Positions 25,238 to 34,265 of a stretch of 64,000 bases of DNA are shown one piece after another. The stretch is from Tenggerimyces sp963762635. Lineage in GTDB: Bacteria; Actinomycetota; Actinomycetes; Propionibacteriales; Actinopolymorphaceae. Below the pieces are notes generated by a model. It saw only the letters and a list, made by a program, of their open reading frames with translations. It was not told the origin of the DNA and did not search any database. Where the stretch lies: assembly GCA_963762635.1 (NCBI GenBank), contig CAVXLQ010000003.1:248001-312000 (forward strand), in the 5' to 3' direction. The translations under genes and the position numbers were made by a program. Positions within the stretch are counted from its first letter, which is position 1. Every line of letters begins with the position of its first letter.

Positions 25238-26158
25238 GGCGGCGGGCTGGGTCGTCCAGCGCTGAAGCACTTCGTCGTCCCGCACTACCACGACGCCGCC
25301 GACACGATCGACGGTCAGCTCAGGGCGAGCAGGGACGACATTTCGGGGGGAACCCGCGACGCGTCTGCCGTCGTCGCCGGGCCGTTTGGGGATGTTCACC
25401 GCGCTCCTGGTCTGGCAGGGCGTCCGGAGGGGATCCTTCCTGGTCGCCGTGCGGTCACCAAGCGGTACACGTACGGGCTCGGCCGCGCCGAGGACCTCGC
25501 CGGCCTGGTGGTGCTCGTCGTCATCGCCGCGAGCGCGGTGTTCGCCGCGCTCGAGGCGATCAAGCGGCTGTTCGAGCCGCGCGAGCTCAGCCACCTCGGC
25601 TGGCTCGCCGTCGCCGGCGTGATCGGGTTCGCCGGCAACGAGCTCGTCGCGCAGTACCGCATCAAGGTCGGCCGCCGCATCGGGTCCGCCGCCCTCGTCG
25701 CCGACGGCCTGCACGCGCGCACGGACGGCTTCACCTCGCTCGCCGTCGTGCTGTCGGCCGGCGGCGCCGCGCTCGGCTGGAACTGGGCCGACCCGGTCGT
25801 CGGACTCCTCATCGCGCTCGCGATCGGCACCGTCCTGGTCGGAGCCGCGAGGCCGGTCTTCGCGCGGCTGCTCGACGCCGTCGACCCCGAGCTGTTGGAG
25901 CAGGCCGAGCGGGTTCTGCGCGGCACGGAAGGCGTTCTGAACGTCGACCAGCTCCGACTGAGATGGGTCGGCCACGCGCTGCACGCCGAGGCGGAGATCG
26001 CGGTCGACCCCACGCTGAGCCTCGTCGACGCGCACGAGATCGCGCACCGCGCCGAGCACGCCCTCCTGCACGCCCTGCCACGGCTCGCGAGGGCGAACAT
26101 CCACAGTCACCCGTCCGATGCCAGCCACGACGAGGTCGCCCACCACCGCGAGCTCTAG
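25229..26158 (+). pseudogene. CDF-family metal exporter, N-terminal part replaced by repeat
   Basis: Cation diffusion facilitators export zinc and related metals. From RRAVTKRYTYGLGRAEDLAG onward (about 25446-26158) the protein is intact: four membrane helices, the HARTDGFTS metal site of the fifth helix region, and a cytosolic domain ending NIHSHPSDASHDE. Upstream, 25262-25350 still encodes a piece of the normal N-terminus (LKHFVVPHYHDAADTIDGQL). The roughly 60-70 residues that should follow, with helices 1-2 and the first metal site, are replaced by sequence containing the repeat's right arm. The frame stays open throughout, but no start codon remains before 25505 because the left arm occupies the 5' end. 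It is probably inactive; a truncated product from GTG 25505 or 25508 is possible. Confidence 0.8.
25386..25439. repeat. 53-bp inverted repeat, right arm
   Basis: The opposite-strand copy of 25185-25237, 148 bases away. Its homology with the 60.7-kb copy extends about 40 bases beyond the arm on the left (through GTCGCGGGTT read on the minus strand), so the repeated element is roughly 90 bases. It lies inside the reading frame of a metal exporter. Confidence 0.9.
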
Positions 26159-26168
26159 GCTCGACCAG

Positions 26169-27611
26169 GTGACCTGGCTAGGCGTCGATCTCGGCACCCA
26201 GGGCGTACGTGTCGTCGCCGCCTCCGACGACGGGACGGTGCTCGCCTCGGCGGCCCGTCCGCTGACGAGCCGCCGTGACGGCGTCGAGCACGAGCAGGAC
26301 CCCGAGGACTGGTGGACCGCGTTCCTCGCTGCGGCCGAAGAGGTCACCCCGCAGGTCGACAGCATCGACGGCCTCGCGATCTGCGGTACGTCCGGCACGG
26401 TGCTCTTCCTCGACGACGACGCAAGGCCGCGCACGCCCGCGCTCATGTACGACGACGCCCGCGCCGCCGCGTACGTCGACCGGCTCCTCGCAGACCCGGT
26501 CGACGGCTGGGCCACCGCCGGTTCGAAGCCGCAGACCACCTGGGCCCTCGCCAAGGCGCTCTGGCTGCTCGACCACCACGACGTCCCGCCCGGCGCCCGC
26601 CTCGCGCACCAGGTCGACCTGCTGACCCACCGCCTCGTCGGCGAGCCCGTCGCCACCGACACCAGCAACGCGCTGAAGAGCGGCGTCAACCTCACGACGC
26701 TCGCCTGGCCCGACCTCGGCCGCTACGGGCTCCCCGCCGAACGCCTCCCCGAGGTCGTCCGACCCGGCACCGTCCTCGGCGCGGTCGCCAAGGAGACCGC
26801 CGGCATTCCCGCCGGGACGAAGGTCGTCGCCGGTCTCACCGACGGCTGCGCCGCCCAGGTCGCGTCCGGCGCGCTCGGCTCCGGCTCGTGGAACTTCGTC
26901 CTCGGCACCACGCTCGTCCTCAAGGGCACCACCGACACACCTCTGAGAGACCCGGACGGCGCTCTCTACTCACACCGCGGCCCGGACGGCAGCTGGTGGC
27001 CGGGCGGCGCCTCGAGCGCCGGTGCCGGCGTGCTGGCGCGCGACTTCCCGGGCGCGGACCTCGCGGCGCTCGACCAGGCCGCCAAGGCGTACGAGCCGAG
27101 CAACGCCGTCACGTACCCGTTGGTGAGCGCCGGCGAGCGCTTCCCGTTCACCCGACCCGAGGCACGCGCGTTCACCCTCGGCCAGCCGACGAACGAAGCC
27201 GAGAGGTACGCGAGCGTTCTGCAAGGCGTCGCGTACGTCGAGCGCCTCTGCCTCGACCTCGTCGCCAGCCTCGGCGCCCCCATCGACGGCCCGATCGCGC
27301 TCACCGGCGGCGCGACCAAGAGCGCGTACTGGAACCAGCTGCAGGCCGATGTGCTCGGGCGCGAGGTCGTCGTGCCCGAGGTCGCCGACGGCGCGTTCGG
27401 CATGGCCGTGGTCGCCGCGAGCACCGCACACGGCAGCCTCGGGGCCGCGGCGGCGCGCATGGTGCGGGTCCGGGATCGGCTCAACCCGCGAGAGGGAGTG
27501 TCGGAGCGGTTCGTTTCGCCATACGCTGCGCTGGTCCGCGAACTTGCCGAGCGGGGGTGGATCGGCGAGCGGCTCCATCAATCCGCCCTTGCGGGCTTGG
27601 GGGATAAGTGA
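26169..27611 (+). CDS. FGGY-family carbohydrate kinase (xylulokinase-like)
   Basis: A 480-residue sugar kinase with two actin-like ATPase domains. The N-terminal phosphate loop is GVDLGTQGVR, the catalytic region is GLTDGCAAQVASGA, and ALTGGATKSAYWNQLQADVL is the second ATP-binding motif. GTG 26169 was chosen because the phosphate loop then sits at the normal position; an in-frame ATG at 26118 overlaps the CDF gene. The substrate is a pentulose or similar ketose; which one is not readable. The stop overlaps the phosphatase start (GTGA). Confidence 0.85.
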   Translation: MTWLGVDLGTQGVRVVAASDDGTVLASAARPLTSRRDGVEHEQDPEDWWTAFLAAAEEVTPQVDSIDGLAICGTSGTVLFLDDDARPRTPALMYDDARAAAYVDRLLADPVDGWATAGSKPQTTWALAKALWLLDHHDVPPGARLAHQVDLLTHRLVGEPVATDTSNALKSGVNLTTLAWPDLGRYGLPAERLPEVVRPGTVLGAVAKETAGIPAGTKVVAGLTDGCAAQVASGALGSGSWNFVLGTTLVLKGTTDTPLRDPDGALYSHRGPDGSWWPGGASSAGAGVLARDFPGADLAALDQAAKAYEPSNAVTYPLVSAGERFPFTRPEARAFTLGQPTNEAERYASVLQGVAYVERLCLDLVASLGAPIDGPIALTGGATKSAYWNQLQADVLGREVVVPEVADGAFGMAVVAASTAHGSLGAAAARMVRVRDRLNPREGVSERFVSPYAALVRELAERGWIGERLHQSALAGLGDK

Positions 27612-28249
27612 GTGACGGCGCTGTGACGGTGTTTCTCGTCCGACACGGCGAGACGGCATCGCACGCCGAGAACCGTTATCTCGGGCGAACGGATGCGCCG
27701 CTGACCGAAACCGGCCAAATCCAGGCCGCCGAGCTCGCCGGCTGGTCGTCGCGGGCAAAGCTCACGGCGATCGTCAGCTCGACGCTGCGGCGGGCGAGGG
27801 AGACCGCGAACCCCTCGGCCGCGCTGGCCGGCCTCGCGGTGCGGTTGGACGAACGGTTGGTCGAGCTCGACTTCGGCAAGGCGGAAGGGCTCACGGCGGC
27901 CGAGATGCGGGCGAAGTTCCCGCAGGACCGCGCGGCGTTCGAGGTGGACCCGTTCGGCAACCCGTTGCCAGGCGGCGAGAACCCCGTCGACGCCCTCGAC
28001 CGGGGCCGCGCGGCGCTGGACGACCTCGTGCGCACGCAGCCGAACGGGCGCGTCCTCGTCGTCACCCACAGCACGTTCCTGCGCATCCTCGTCTGCGCCC
28101 TGGTCGGCCTCGACCCCTCCCGCTATCGCGACGCGCTCCCGGCCGTCCGCAACGTGTCCGGCGCCGTCGTCCGCCGCGACCCCGTCGGCCGCTGGGGCCT
28201 GCTCGCCTGGAACCCGCCACTGAGCCGCACGACCGACACGTGGATCTAG
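27608..28249 (+). CDS. histidine phosphatase family protein
   Basis: A 213-residue phosphoglycerate-mutase-fold phosphatase. LVRHGETASHAENR carries the phospho-accepting His, ELDFGKAEGLT and PGGENPVDAL are family motifs, and VVTHSTFLRIL carries the second His. It probably removes phosphate from a small phosphosugar, fitting its coupling to a sugar kinase gene by a 4-base overlap. The exact substrate is unknown. Confidence 0.85.
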   Translation: MSDGAVTVFLVRHGETASHAENRYLGRTDAPLTETGQIQAAELAGWSSRAKLTAIVSSTLRRARETANPSAALAGLAVRLDERLVELDFGKAEGLTAAEMRAKFPQDRAAFEVDPFGNPLPGGENPVDALDRGRAALDDLVRTQPNGRVLVVTHSTFLRILVCALVGLDPSRYRDALPAVRNVSGAVVRRDPVGRWGLLAWNPPLSRTTDTWI

Positions 28250-28258
28250 CAACTCATC

Positions 28259-28279
28259 ACACGATCCGTCGACACGATC
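28259..28279. promoter_or_regulatory. direct repeats before DeoR-type regulator
   Basis: ACACGATC occurs at 28259-28266 and again at 28272-28279, 13 bases apart, in the 40-base gap before the DeoR-type gene. DeoR repressors often bind short direct or inverted repeats in front of their own operon. Confidence 0.4.
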
Positions 28280-28289
28280 ACATCGCACG

Positions 28290-29090
28290 GTGTTAACTAT
28301 CCGGGTGACCGCGACACCGACGACGGGTCTGTCGCCCGACGACCGGCAGGGGCGCATCGCCGAGTTCGTGCTCGGCAGGGGAACGGTCGCCGCGCAGGAG
28401 CTCGTCGGCATGTTCGGCGTGAGCCTGATGACGATCCACCGCGACCTGGACGAGCTCGAGCGCCGCGGCATCGTGCGAAAGTTCCGCGGCGGCGTGACCG
28501 CGCAGCCGTCCGGCGTCTTCGAGTCGAACGTCGCGTACCGCCAGAAGGCCATGCTCGACGAGAAGCGCGCCGTCGCGAGACACGCCGCCCGGTACGTCGA
28601 GCCCGGCGCGTCGGTGATCCTCGACGACGCGACCACCACGATGCAGCTGATCCCGTACCTCGCCATGCTCACGCCACTCCAGGTCGCCACGAACTTCCTG
28701 CAGGGCATGCGGCAGCTGTCGGAGATCCGCGACCTCGGCCTGATGGCGCTCGGCGGCGACTACGACCCGCTGCACGACTCGTTCCTCGGCGTGATGTGCG
28801 TCGAGGCGATCGAGTCGATCCAGGTCGACGCCGCGTTCGTCTCGACGTCCGCGGCGTCCGGCGGGATCGCGTACCACCAGGAGCAACGCATCGTCGGCGT
28901 CAAGCGCGCGATGCTGCGGGCCGCCGACAAGCGCTATCTGCTGATCGACCACAGCAAGCTCGGGCGCCGCGCGCTGCACCGGCTGGTCCCGCTCACCGAG
29001 TTCGATCTCGTCATCGTCGACAGCGGCGTCTCCGCGGCCGCGCTTGCCGAACTGGAGAAGGAGAACGTGAAGTACGAGGTGGCGCAGTGA
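28290..29090 (+). CDS. DeoR/GlpR-family transcriptional regulator
   Basis: A DeoR-type repressor of 261-266 residues. The N-terminal winged helix reads RQGRIAEFVLGRGTVAAQEL ... FGVSLMTIHRDLDELERRGIV, and the C-terminal sugar-phosphate-binding domain shows ILDDATTTMQLIPYL, MALGGDYDPLHDSF and ADKRYLLIDHSKLG. GTG 28290 and GTG 28305 are both possible starts; neither has a good ribosome site, so the message may be leaderless. It heads a coupled operon of catabolic genes (28290-33847) and probably represses it until a phosphorylated sugar appears. Confidence 0.88.
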   Translation: MLTIRVTATPTTGLSPDDRQGRIAEFVLGRGTVAAQELVGMFGVSLMTIHRDLDELERRGIVRKFRGGVTAQPSGVFESNVAYRQKAMLDEKRAVARHAARYVEPGASVILDDATTTMQLIPYLAMLTPLQVATNFLQGMRQLSEIRDLGLMALGGDYDPLHDSFLGVMCVEAIESIQVDAAFVSTSAASGGIAYHQEQRIVGVKRAMLRAADKRYLLIDHSKLGRRALHRLVPLTEFDLVIVDSGVSAAALAELEKENVKYEVAQ

Positions 29091-30118
29091 ACGACGCACT
29101 CACGATCCTCGCCGCGGGCGACGAGTTCGTCCGTACGGACCTGCTCGTCGGCGCGCTCCGCGAGAAGCTCGGTGACGAGCCAGCGATCAAAGAGCTCGAA
29201 CTGCCCTGGCCCACCACGCCGTGGGGCTCGGTCGAAGAGGTCGACGAGGCCGCCGGCGACGAGGACACGATGATCGCCGCGCTCGACGGCATGCGGGCCG
29301 CCGTCACGCACCTCGCGCCGTTCACCGAACGCGTCCTCGCACACGCGACGGACCTGAAGCTCGTCGTGGTCTCGCGCGGCGGCCCGGTCAACGTCAACCT
29401 CGGCGCGGCGACCGAGCACGGCGTCGCCGTCTGCTACGCGCCTGGAAGGAACGCCACGGCGGCCGCCGAGTTCGCGATCGGCCTCATGCTCGCGGCCTGC
29501 CGCAGCATCGCCGCCGGCCACCAGGAGCTCGCGAGCCGCGAATGGCCGGGCCACTACTTCCGGTACGAGTCGGCCGGCATCGAGCTCGGCGGCTCGACCG
29601 TGGGGCTCGTCGGGTACGGCGCGATCGGCCGCCGCGTCGCGCACGTCCTCCAGGCCTTCGGCGCGCACGTGCTGGTCTACGACCCGATGATCGACGAGGC
29701 GGAGGACGGCGTCGAGGCCGTACGTCTCGACGAGTTGCTCGCCCGTTCACGCGTGGTCAGCCTGCATGCCCGGCTCACCAAGGAGAATCGCGGCATGATC
29801 GGCGCCCGCGAGCTCGCACTGATGCCGACCGGAGCGGTGCTCGTCAACTCCGCGCGCGGCGGGCTGCTCGACCACGACGCGCTCTGCGACGCGCTCGAGT
29901 CCGGGCAGCTCGGCGCCGCCGCGCTGGACACGTACCCAGCGGAGCCACTGCCGAAGGACTCGCGGCTGTTCGACGCGCCCCGCTTGGTGATGACGCCACA
30001 CATCGCCGGCTGCAGCCGCGAGGTCGCGGAGAACGCGGCCCGGATCTGCGCCGACGAGGTCGGCCGCTGGGTGGCCGGCCAGCCGCTCGCCGCGCTCGCG
30101 AACCCGGACGTGCTCTGA
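29087..30118 (+). CDS. D-isomer-specific 2-hydroxyacid dehydrogenase
   Basis: A 343-residue NAD(P)-dependent dehydrogenase of the phosphoglycerate-dehydrogenase family. VGLVGYGAIGRRVA is the cofactor loop, the catalytic Arg lies in NSARGGLLDHDAL, the Glu follows in the AALDTYPAEPLP region, and the His is in TPHIAGCSRE. The substrate is a 2-hydroxy or 2-keto acid, which in this operon may be a sugar acid. The GTG start at 29087 overlaps the DeoR stop by 4 bases, and its own stop overlaps the next kinase start by one base. Confidence 0.87.
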   Translation: MNDALTILAAGDEFVRTDLLVGALREKLGDEPAIKELELPWPTTPWGSVEEVDEAAGDEDTMIAALDGMRAAVTHLAPFTERVLAHATDLKLVVVSRGGPVNVNLGAATEHGVAVCYAPGRNATAAAEFAIGLMLAACRSIAAGHQELASREWPGHYFRYESAGIELGGSTVGLVGYGAIGRRVAHVLQAFGAHVLVYDPMIDEAEDGVEAVRLDELLARSRVVSLHARLTKENRGMIGARELALMPTGAVLVNSARGGLLDHDALCDALESGQLGAAALDTYPAEPLPKDSRLFDAPRLVMTPHIAGCSREVAENAARICADEVGRWVAGQPLAALANPDVL

Positions 30119-31560
30119 TGTACATCGGGGTCGACGCCGGAACGTCGATGACCAAGGCCGCGGCGTTCGACGACCGTGGCCGCGCGCTGCGCGTCGTGGC
30201 CGAACGCACCCAACTGCTCAACCCGCGCGACGGTTGGTACGAGCAGGACTCCGACGAGGTCGTCGCCTCGGTGACGGATGTCGTACGAAGGCTCGTCGTC
30301 GAGATCGGCGAGCCGCCGGCGCTGATCGCCCTTACCGGACAGGGCGATGGCGTCTGGCCGGTCGACAATGAGGGACGCCCGACAAGGCCAGCGATCTCGT
30401 GGATGGACGCGCGGGCGGCCGACGTGCTGCGCGAGTGGATCGACGCCGGCGTCGCGGACAGCGCATTCCGGCGCACCGGCAACGTGTTCTTCCCGGGCTG
30501 TCCCGCGCCGGTGCTGGCGTGGCTGGATCGGAACGAGCCCGGCGTCCTCGACCGCACGGCGACCGCGGCGTACTGCAAGGACGTCGTCATGCAGCGCTTC
30601 ACCGGCGTGCGGGCGACCGACCCCTCTGACGCCTCGCTGCCGTTCCTCGATCCGCACGCTCGCGTGTACGCCGACGACGTGCTGGAGTCCTGCGGCCTGA
30701 CCCATCGCGCCGGGTTGCTCGCGCCGGTCGTGGAGCCGTGTCCGACAGGCCAGCTGCTGCCCGAAGTCGCCGCCCAGCTTGGCGTTCCGGCCAGTACGCC
30801 GGTCACCGCCGGGCCGTTCGACCTGGCCGCCTCCGCGCTCGGCGCCGGTGTCACGGCGCCAGGCGACGGCAACCTGATCGTCGGCACCACGTTGGCTTGT
30901 CAAGTGGTCATTGACGAGCTTGACACCTCCGGCGAGCCGGCCGGCCTGACGTTGGCGTACGGCCCACGTGGGCGGTGGATCCGCGCGATGCCGGCGATGG
31001 TCGGTACTGCCGCGCTGGACTGGGTGCTCGCGATGGTGGGAGAGAAGCACGTACGCGTCAACGAGTTCCTCGACGCGAGCCCGCCCGGCGCGCGCGGAGT
31101 GACCTGCCTGCCGTACTTCTCGCCGGCAGGCGAGCGGGCGCCGTTCGTGGAGCCCGGGGCGCGGGCGCGGTTCGACGGGCTGACCCTGCAGACGGACAAG
31201 ACGGATCTCGTGCGTGCGGTGTGTGAGGCGATCGCGTTCGCGGCGCGGCACTGCTTCGACACGGCCGGGCTGCGCGGCGGCGTCGCGGTCTGTGGCGGCG
31301 GCATCAAGAGCGCGCGCTGGCTGCAGTTGTTCGCCGACGTGCTCGGGCGGCCGGTCCGCGTGGCGCCGAAGGAGGAGATCGGCGCGTACGGCGCGGTCGT
31401 CTCCGGACTGGCCGCTATCGGCTCACCCGTCGACGTGAGCGAGTGGGCCGGGGACGAGGTGGTCGTCGAGCCCGACTCGACGCGAACCTCCTTCTACGCC
31501 GAGAGATTCGAGCACTATCGCACCGCGGTCGACCTGGCGAGGAAAGGGTGGAAGGCATGA
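30118..31560 (+). CDS. FGGY-family carbohydrate kinase (erythritol/xylulose-kinase-like)
   Basis: A 480-residue sugar or polyol kinase. GVDAGTSMTKAA is the phosphate loop, ALTGQGDGVW and AISWMDARA bind the sugar, AGPFDLAASALGAG holds the catalytic Asp, and AVCGGGIKSARWLQLFADVL is the second nucleotide motif. In this operon, with a GlpD-family dehydrogenase and a class II aldolase, it may act like EryA of erythritol catabolism, but that is inference. It starts at ATG 30118 in a TGATG overlap. Confidence 0.87.
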   Translation: MYIGVDAGTSMTKAAAFDDRGRALRVVAERTQLLNPRDGWYEQDSDEVVASVTDVVRRLVVEIGEPPALIALTGQGDGVWPVDNEGRPTRPAISWMDARAADVLREWIDAGVADSAFRRTGNVFFPGCPAPVLAWLDRNEPGVLDRTATAAYCKDVVMQRFTGVRATDPSDASLPFLDPHARVYADDVLESCGLTHRAGLLAPVVEPCPTGQLLPEVAAQLGVPASTPVTAGPFDLAASALGAGVTAPGDGNLIVGTTLACQVVIDELDTSGEPAGLTLAYGPRGRWIRAMPAMVGTAALDWVLAMVGEKHVRVNEFLDASPPGARGVTCLPYFSPAGERAPFVEPGARARFDGLTLQTDKTDLVRAVCEAIAFAARHCFDTAGLRGGVAVCGGGIKSARWLQLFADVLGRPVRVAPKEEIGAYGAVVSGLAAIGSPVDVSEWAGDEVVVEPDSTRTSFYAERFEHYRTAVDLARKGWKA

Positions 31561-32198
31561 AGTTGCTGGACGAGCGCGCCGAGCTCGTACGTTATGCCCA
31601 ACGGCTGCGGCCGGACGGACTGGTCGTCGGAACGTCGGGCAACCTGTCCATACGTTCCGGCGAGCTGGTCGCGGTCACGCCGAGCGGGCTCGACTACGAC
31701 GCGCTGACGCCAGGGCTGATCTGCGTCTGCGATCTTGATGGCAACGTGCTCGAGGGCGAGCTGGAGCCGACGAGCGAGCTGCCGCTGCATCTCGCGGTCT
31801 ACCGGTCGTCGGAGCATCGGGTGATCGTGCATACGCACCCGGCTGCCGCGACGGCCGTGTCCACCTTGGTCGACGAGCTGCCGCCGATCCACTACCTGGT
31901 CACGCTGTTCGGCCCCAACGTCCGCGTCGCGCCGTACGCGACGTACGGGTCGGACGAGCTCGCGGCGTCGGCCGCCGAGGCGATGCGCGACCGGTCCGGC
32001 TGCCTTCTCGGCAACCACGGCGCGGTGACGGCGGCGGACTCGTTGGCGAAGGCGTTCATGCTGAGCCTCTACCTGGAGTCGCTGTGTGACATCTGGCTGC
32101 GCGCCTCGAGCGTCGGCAAGCCGCGGTTGCTGTCGGAGGACGAGCTGGCGCGTGCGGGGGCGAAGATCGCGAGCTACGGGCAAGTGCCACCGCGATGA
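31557..32198 (+). CDS. class II aldolase/adducin family enzyme
   Basis: A 213-residue zinc-dependent aldolase, epimerase or decarboxylase of the L-fuculose-phosphate aldolase type. GTSGNLSIR and VTPSGLDYDAL bind phosphate, Glu in PTSELPLHLAVY is the catalytic acid position, HTHPAAATAV gives two zinc His ligands, and LLGNHGAV gives the third. Members of this fold also include 3-oxo-tetronate-4-phosphate decarboxylases, which would fit a neighbouring hydroxyacid dehydrogenase. It overlaps genes on both sides by 4 bases. Confidence 0.87.
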   Translation: MKLLDERAELVRYAQRLRPDGLVVGTSGNLSIRSGELVAVTPSGLDYDALTPGLICVCDLDGNVLEGELEPTSELPLHLAVYRSSEHRVIVHTHPAAATAVSTLVDELPPIHYLVTLFGPNVRVAPYATYGSDELAASAAEAMRDRSGCLLGNHGAVTAADSLAKAFMLSLYLESLCDIWLRASSVGKPRLLSEDELARAGAKIASYGQVPPR

Positions 32199-33847
32199 GA
32201 TCGGTGCTCTCGTCGGCGCAGCGTCAAGCGGCGCTTGACGGGCTCGAGAGCCGTACGTACGACGTCGTGGTGATCGGCGGCGGAGTGACGGGAGCGGGAA
32301 CGGCGCTCGACGCGGTCTCTCGTGGGCTGTCGGTCCTGCTCGTCGAGGCAGCGGATCTGGCGAGTGGGACGTCGTCGAGATCGGGCAAGATCTTCCATGG
32401 TGGGTTGAGATATCTCGAGCAGCTGAACTTCCGGCTCGTCCGTGAGGCCCTGGTTGAGCGTGACCTCATGGTGCGGAAGCTCTGCCCGTACCTCGTCGAG
32501 CCGGTGCCGTTCCTGATCCCGTTCACGCATCGCTGGGAGCGTCCGTACATCGGCGCCGGCGTCGCGCTCTATGACCTGCTGCGACTCACCGGGCCGCGCG
32601 GTGTGCGCGGCCATCGGCACCTGACCAGGCGCGGCGCGCTGCGGGAGATGCCGGACCTGCGGCCGGACATCACCGGGGCGGCGCAGTACTACGACGTACG
32701 GGTCGACGACGCGCGGCACACGTTGCAGGTGGCGCGCACCGCGGCCGGTCTCGGCGCGACGGTGCTGACGCGGACGCCGGTGGTGGCGATGACGCGCATG
32801 GACGGTGTCGTGTCCGGCGTGCGGATCCGCGACGAGGAGTCTGGCCGTACGTACGAGATCCGCGCTCGCGTGGTGATCAACGCGGCGGGTGTGTGGGCAG
32901 ATCGGGTGCAGGCGCTGGCGGGCGAGCAGAGCATCGACATCACGCCGGCCAAGGGCATCCACCTCATGGTGCCCGGCGATCGGATACGGTCCCGGACGGG
33001 TCTGGTGGCGCGGACGTCGGACAGCGTGTTCATCATCCGGCGCTGGTTCGACTCGTGGCTGCTCGGGACGACGGACACGCGCTGGGAGTACGACCGTTCC
33101 GCCCCGGTGGCGTCGCGGGCCGATGTCGACTACCTGCTCGGACAGGCGAACCGGTGGTTGCGGCGGCCGCTGTCTCGTTCCGACGTGGTGGGGATCTTCG
33201 CCGGCCTGCGTCCGCTGGTGAGTGGGCGAGGGGAGTCGACGGCGGCGTTGCGGCGCGACCACGCGGTGATCAAGGGACCGCCCGGTCTGGTGACGATCGT
33301 CGGCGGCAAGTACACGACCTACCGGCTGATGGCGCGCGATGTCGTGAACGTCGCCGCGCCGTGGCCCGTTCCGCCTTCTCCGACAGGAGATCTGCCGCTG
33401 CTCGGGGCGGCGGGGTTCGCGGCGATGCGCAACCAGCGCGAGGCGATGGCCCGCGAGTCGGGGCTGCCGTTGGCGCGCATCGACCACCTGCTCGGGCGGT
33501 ACGGAACGGAGACGCCAGCCCTGCTCGACGTCATCGCGGACCGTCCGTCGTGGGGCGAACCGTTGGTGGGCGACTACCTCGCGGCCGAGGTGGCGTACGC
33601 CGTGCGGGAAGAGGGGGCGTTGCATATCGACGACGTCCTGCTGCGCCGCACCCGTGCCGCGCTGGAGAACGGCGACCGCGCGCTCGCGGCGGCACCCGCG
33701 GTTGCGGACCTGATGGGCGGGCTGCTCGGCTGGACCGACGCGCGCCGCAAGGAGGAGCTCGAGCGCTACCGGCTGTGGGCCGAGGCGGAGGACGCGGCCT
33801 CGTTCGCGGCGAACGACGCGGCGGCGGTCACAGCCGTTCGACCCTGA
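32195..33847 (+). CDS. GlpD-family FAD-dependent glycerol/polyol-phosphate dehydrogenase
   Basis: A 550-residue flavoprotein. VVIGGGVTGAGTALDA binds FAD, SSRSGKIFHGGLRYLEQL is the hallmark GlpD region, INAAGVWADRVQ is the second FAD contact, and GGKYTTYRLMA ends the catalytic domain before a helical cap. It passes electrons from a polyol phosphate to quinone at the membrane. In this operon the substrate may be a four- or five-carbon polyol phosphate rather than glycerol-3-phosphate, as with EryB. The last gene of the operon, it overlaps the convergent Ddn-like gene by 20 bases. Confidence 0.88.
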   Translation: MRSVLSSAQRQAALDGLESRTYDVVVIGGGVTGAGTALDAVSRGLSVLLVEAADLASGTSSRSGKIFHGGLRYLEQLNFRLVREALVERDLMVRKLCPYLVEPVPFLIPFTHRWERPYIGAGVALYDLLRLTGPRGVRGHRHLTRRGALREMPDLRPDITGAAQYYDVRVDDARHTLQVARTAAGLGATVLTRTPVVAMTRMDGVVSGVRIRDEESGRTYEIRARVVINAAGVWADRVQALAGEQSIDITPAKGIHLMVPGDRIRSRTGLVARTSDSVFIIRRWFDSWLLGTTDTRWEYDRSAPVASRADVDYLLGQANRWLRRPLSRSDVVGIFAGLRPLVSGRGESTAALRRDHAVIKGPPGLVTIVGGKYTTYRLMARDVVNVAAPWPVPPSPTGDLPLLGAAGFAAMRNQREAMARESGLPLARIDHLLGRYGTETPALLDVIADRPSWGEPLVGDYLAAEVAYAVREEGALHIDDVLLRRTRAALENGDRALAAAPAVADLMGGLLGWTDARRKEELERYRLWAEAEDAASFAANDAAAVTAVRP

Positions 33848-34265
33848 ACACCGCGCAGTGCGGAGCGGCGGCCTCGAACGCCTCCTGCGTTCCGTCCTCG
33901 ACCGCGCCGGACATGATCAGCATCTCGACGCCGTGCGGCACCTTGAGCGGGAACTCGCGGAGGATCGCGCCGCGCTCGTGCTCGGGGAGGTCGACGAGCC
34001 GGACTCGTTCGGACCGGCGACCTCTCGCGAGGACGCCTTCGTTGTGGGCGCGCGCGTTCTTGACCCATTCGGTGGTCGCGGCGCTGATGACGTACCGCTG
34101 GCCGTCGACCGTGAACGGCGACACCGGCGTGGTGCGCGGCTTGCCGCTCTTGCGGCCGTAGACCGTGAGCAGTCGCATCGTGCCGACAACGATGCCGAGA
34201 CGTTGCAGGGCGACGATGACTCTGTTGAATCTCTTCAACGAGGGTGGGGGAAACGGCTTGGTCAT
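33828..34265 (-). CDS. deazaflavin (F420)-dependent nitroreductase-family oxidoreductase
   Basis: A 145-residue split-barrel protein of the Ddn/DUF385 family, which uses cofactor F420 and is characteristic of actinobacteria. LTVYGRKSGKPRTTPVSP is the cofactor-binding stretch, followed by YVISAATTEWVKNARAH. It is translated from ATG 34265, overlapping the stop of the PadR gene by 4 bases, so it belongs to a two-gene operon controlled by that regulator. Confidence 0.87.
   Translation of the reverse strand: MTKPFPPPSLKRFNRVIVALQRLGIVVGTMRLLTVYGRKSGKPRTTPVSPFTVDGQRYVISAATTEWVKNARAHNEGVLARGRRSERVRLVDLPEHERGAILREFPLKVPHGVEMLIMSGAVEDGTQEAFEAAAPHCAVFRVERL

Noticed and set aside
25185..25439. Inverted repeat as a complete insertion sequence
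   Set aside because: The 148 bases between the arms encode a piece of the CDF N-terminus, not a transposase.
25225..26172. A 315-residue frame across the inverted repeat and CDF gene
   Set aside because: Arg/Pro-rich off-frame reading; the CDF helices and metal site are in the other frame.
28250..28304. Riboswitch before the DeoR-type gene
   Set aside because: The gap is only 40-55 bases and shows short direct repeats rather than a folded leader.
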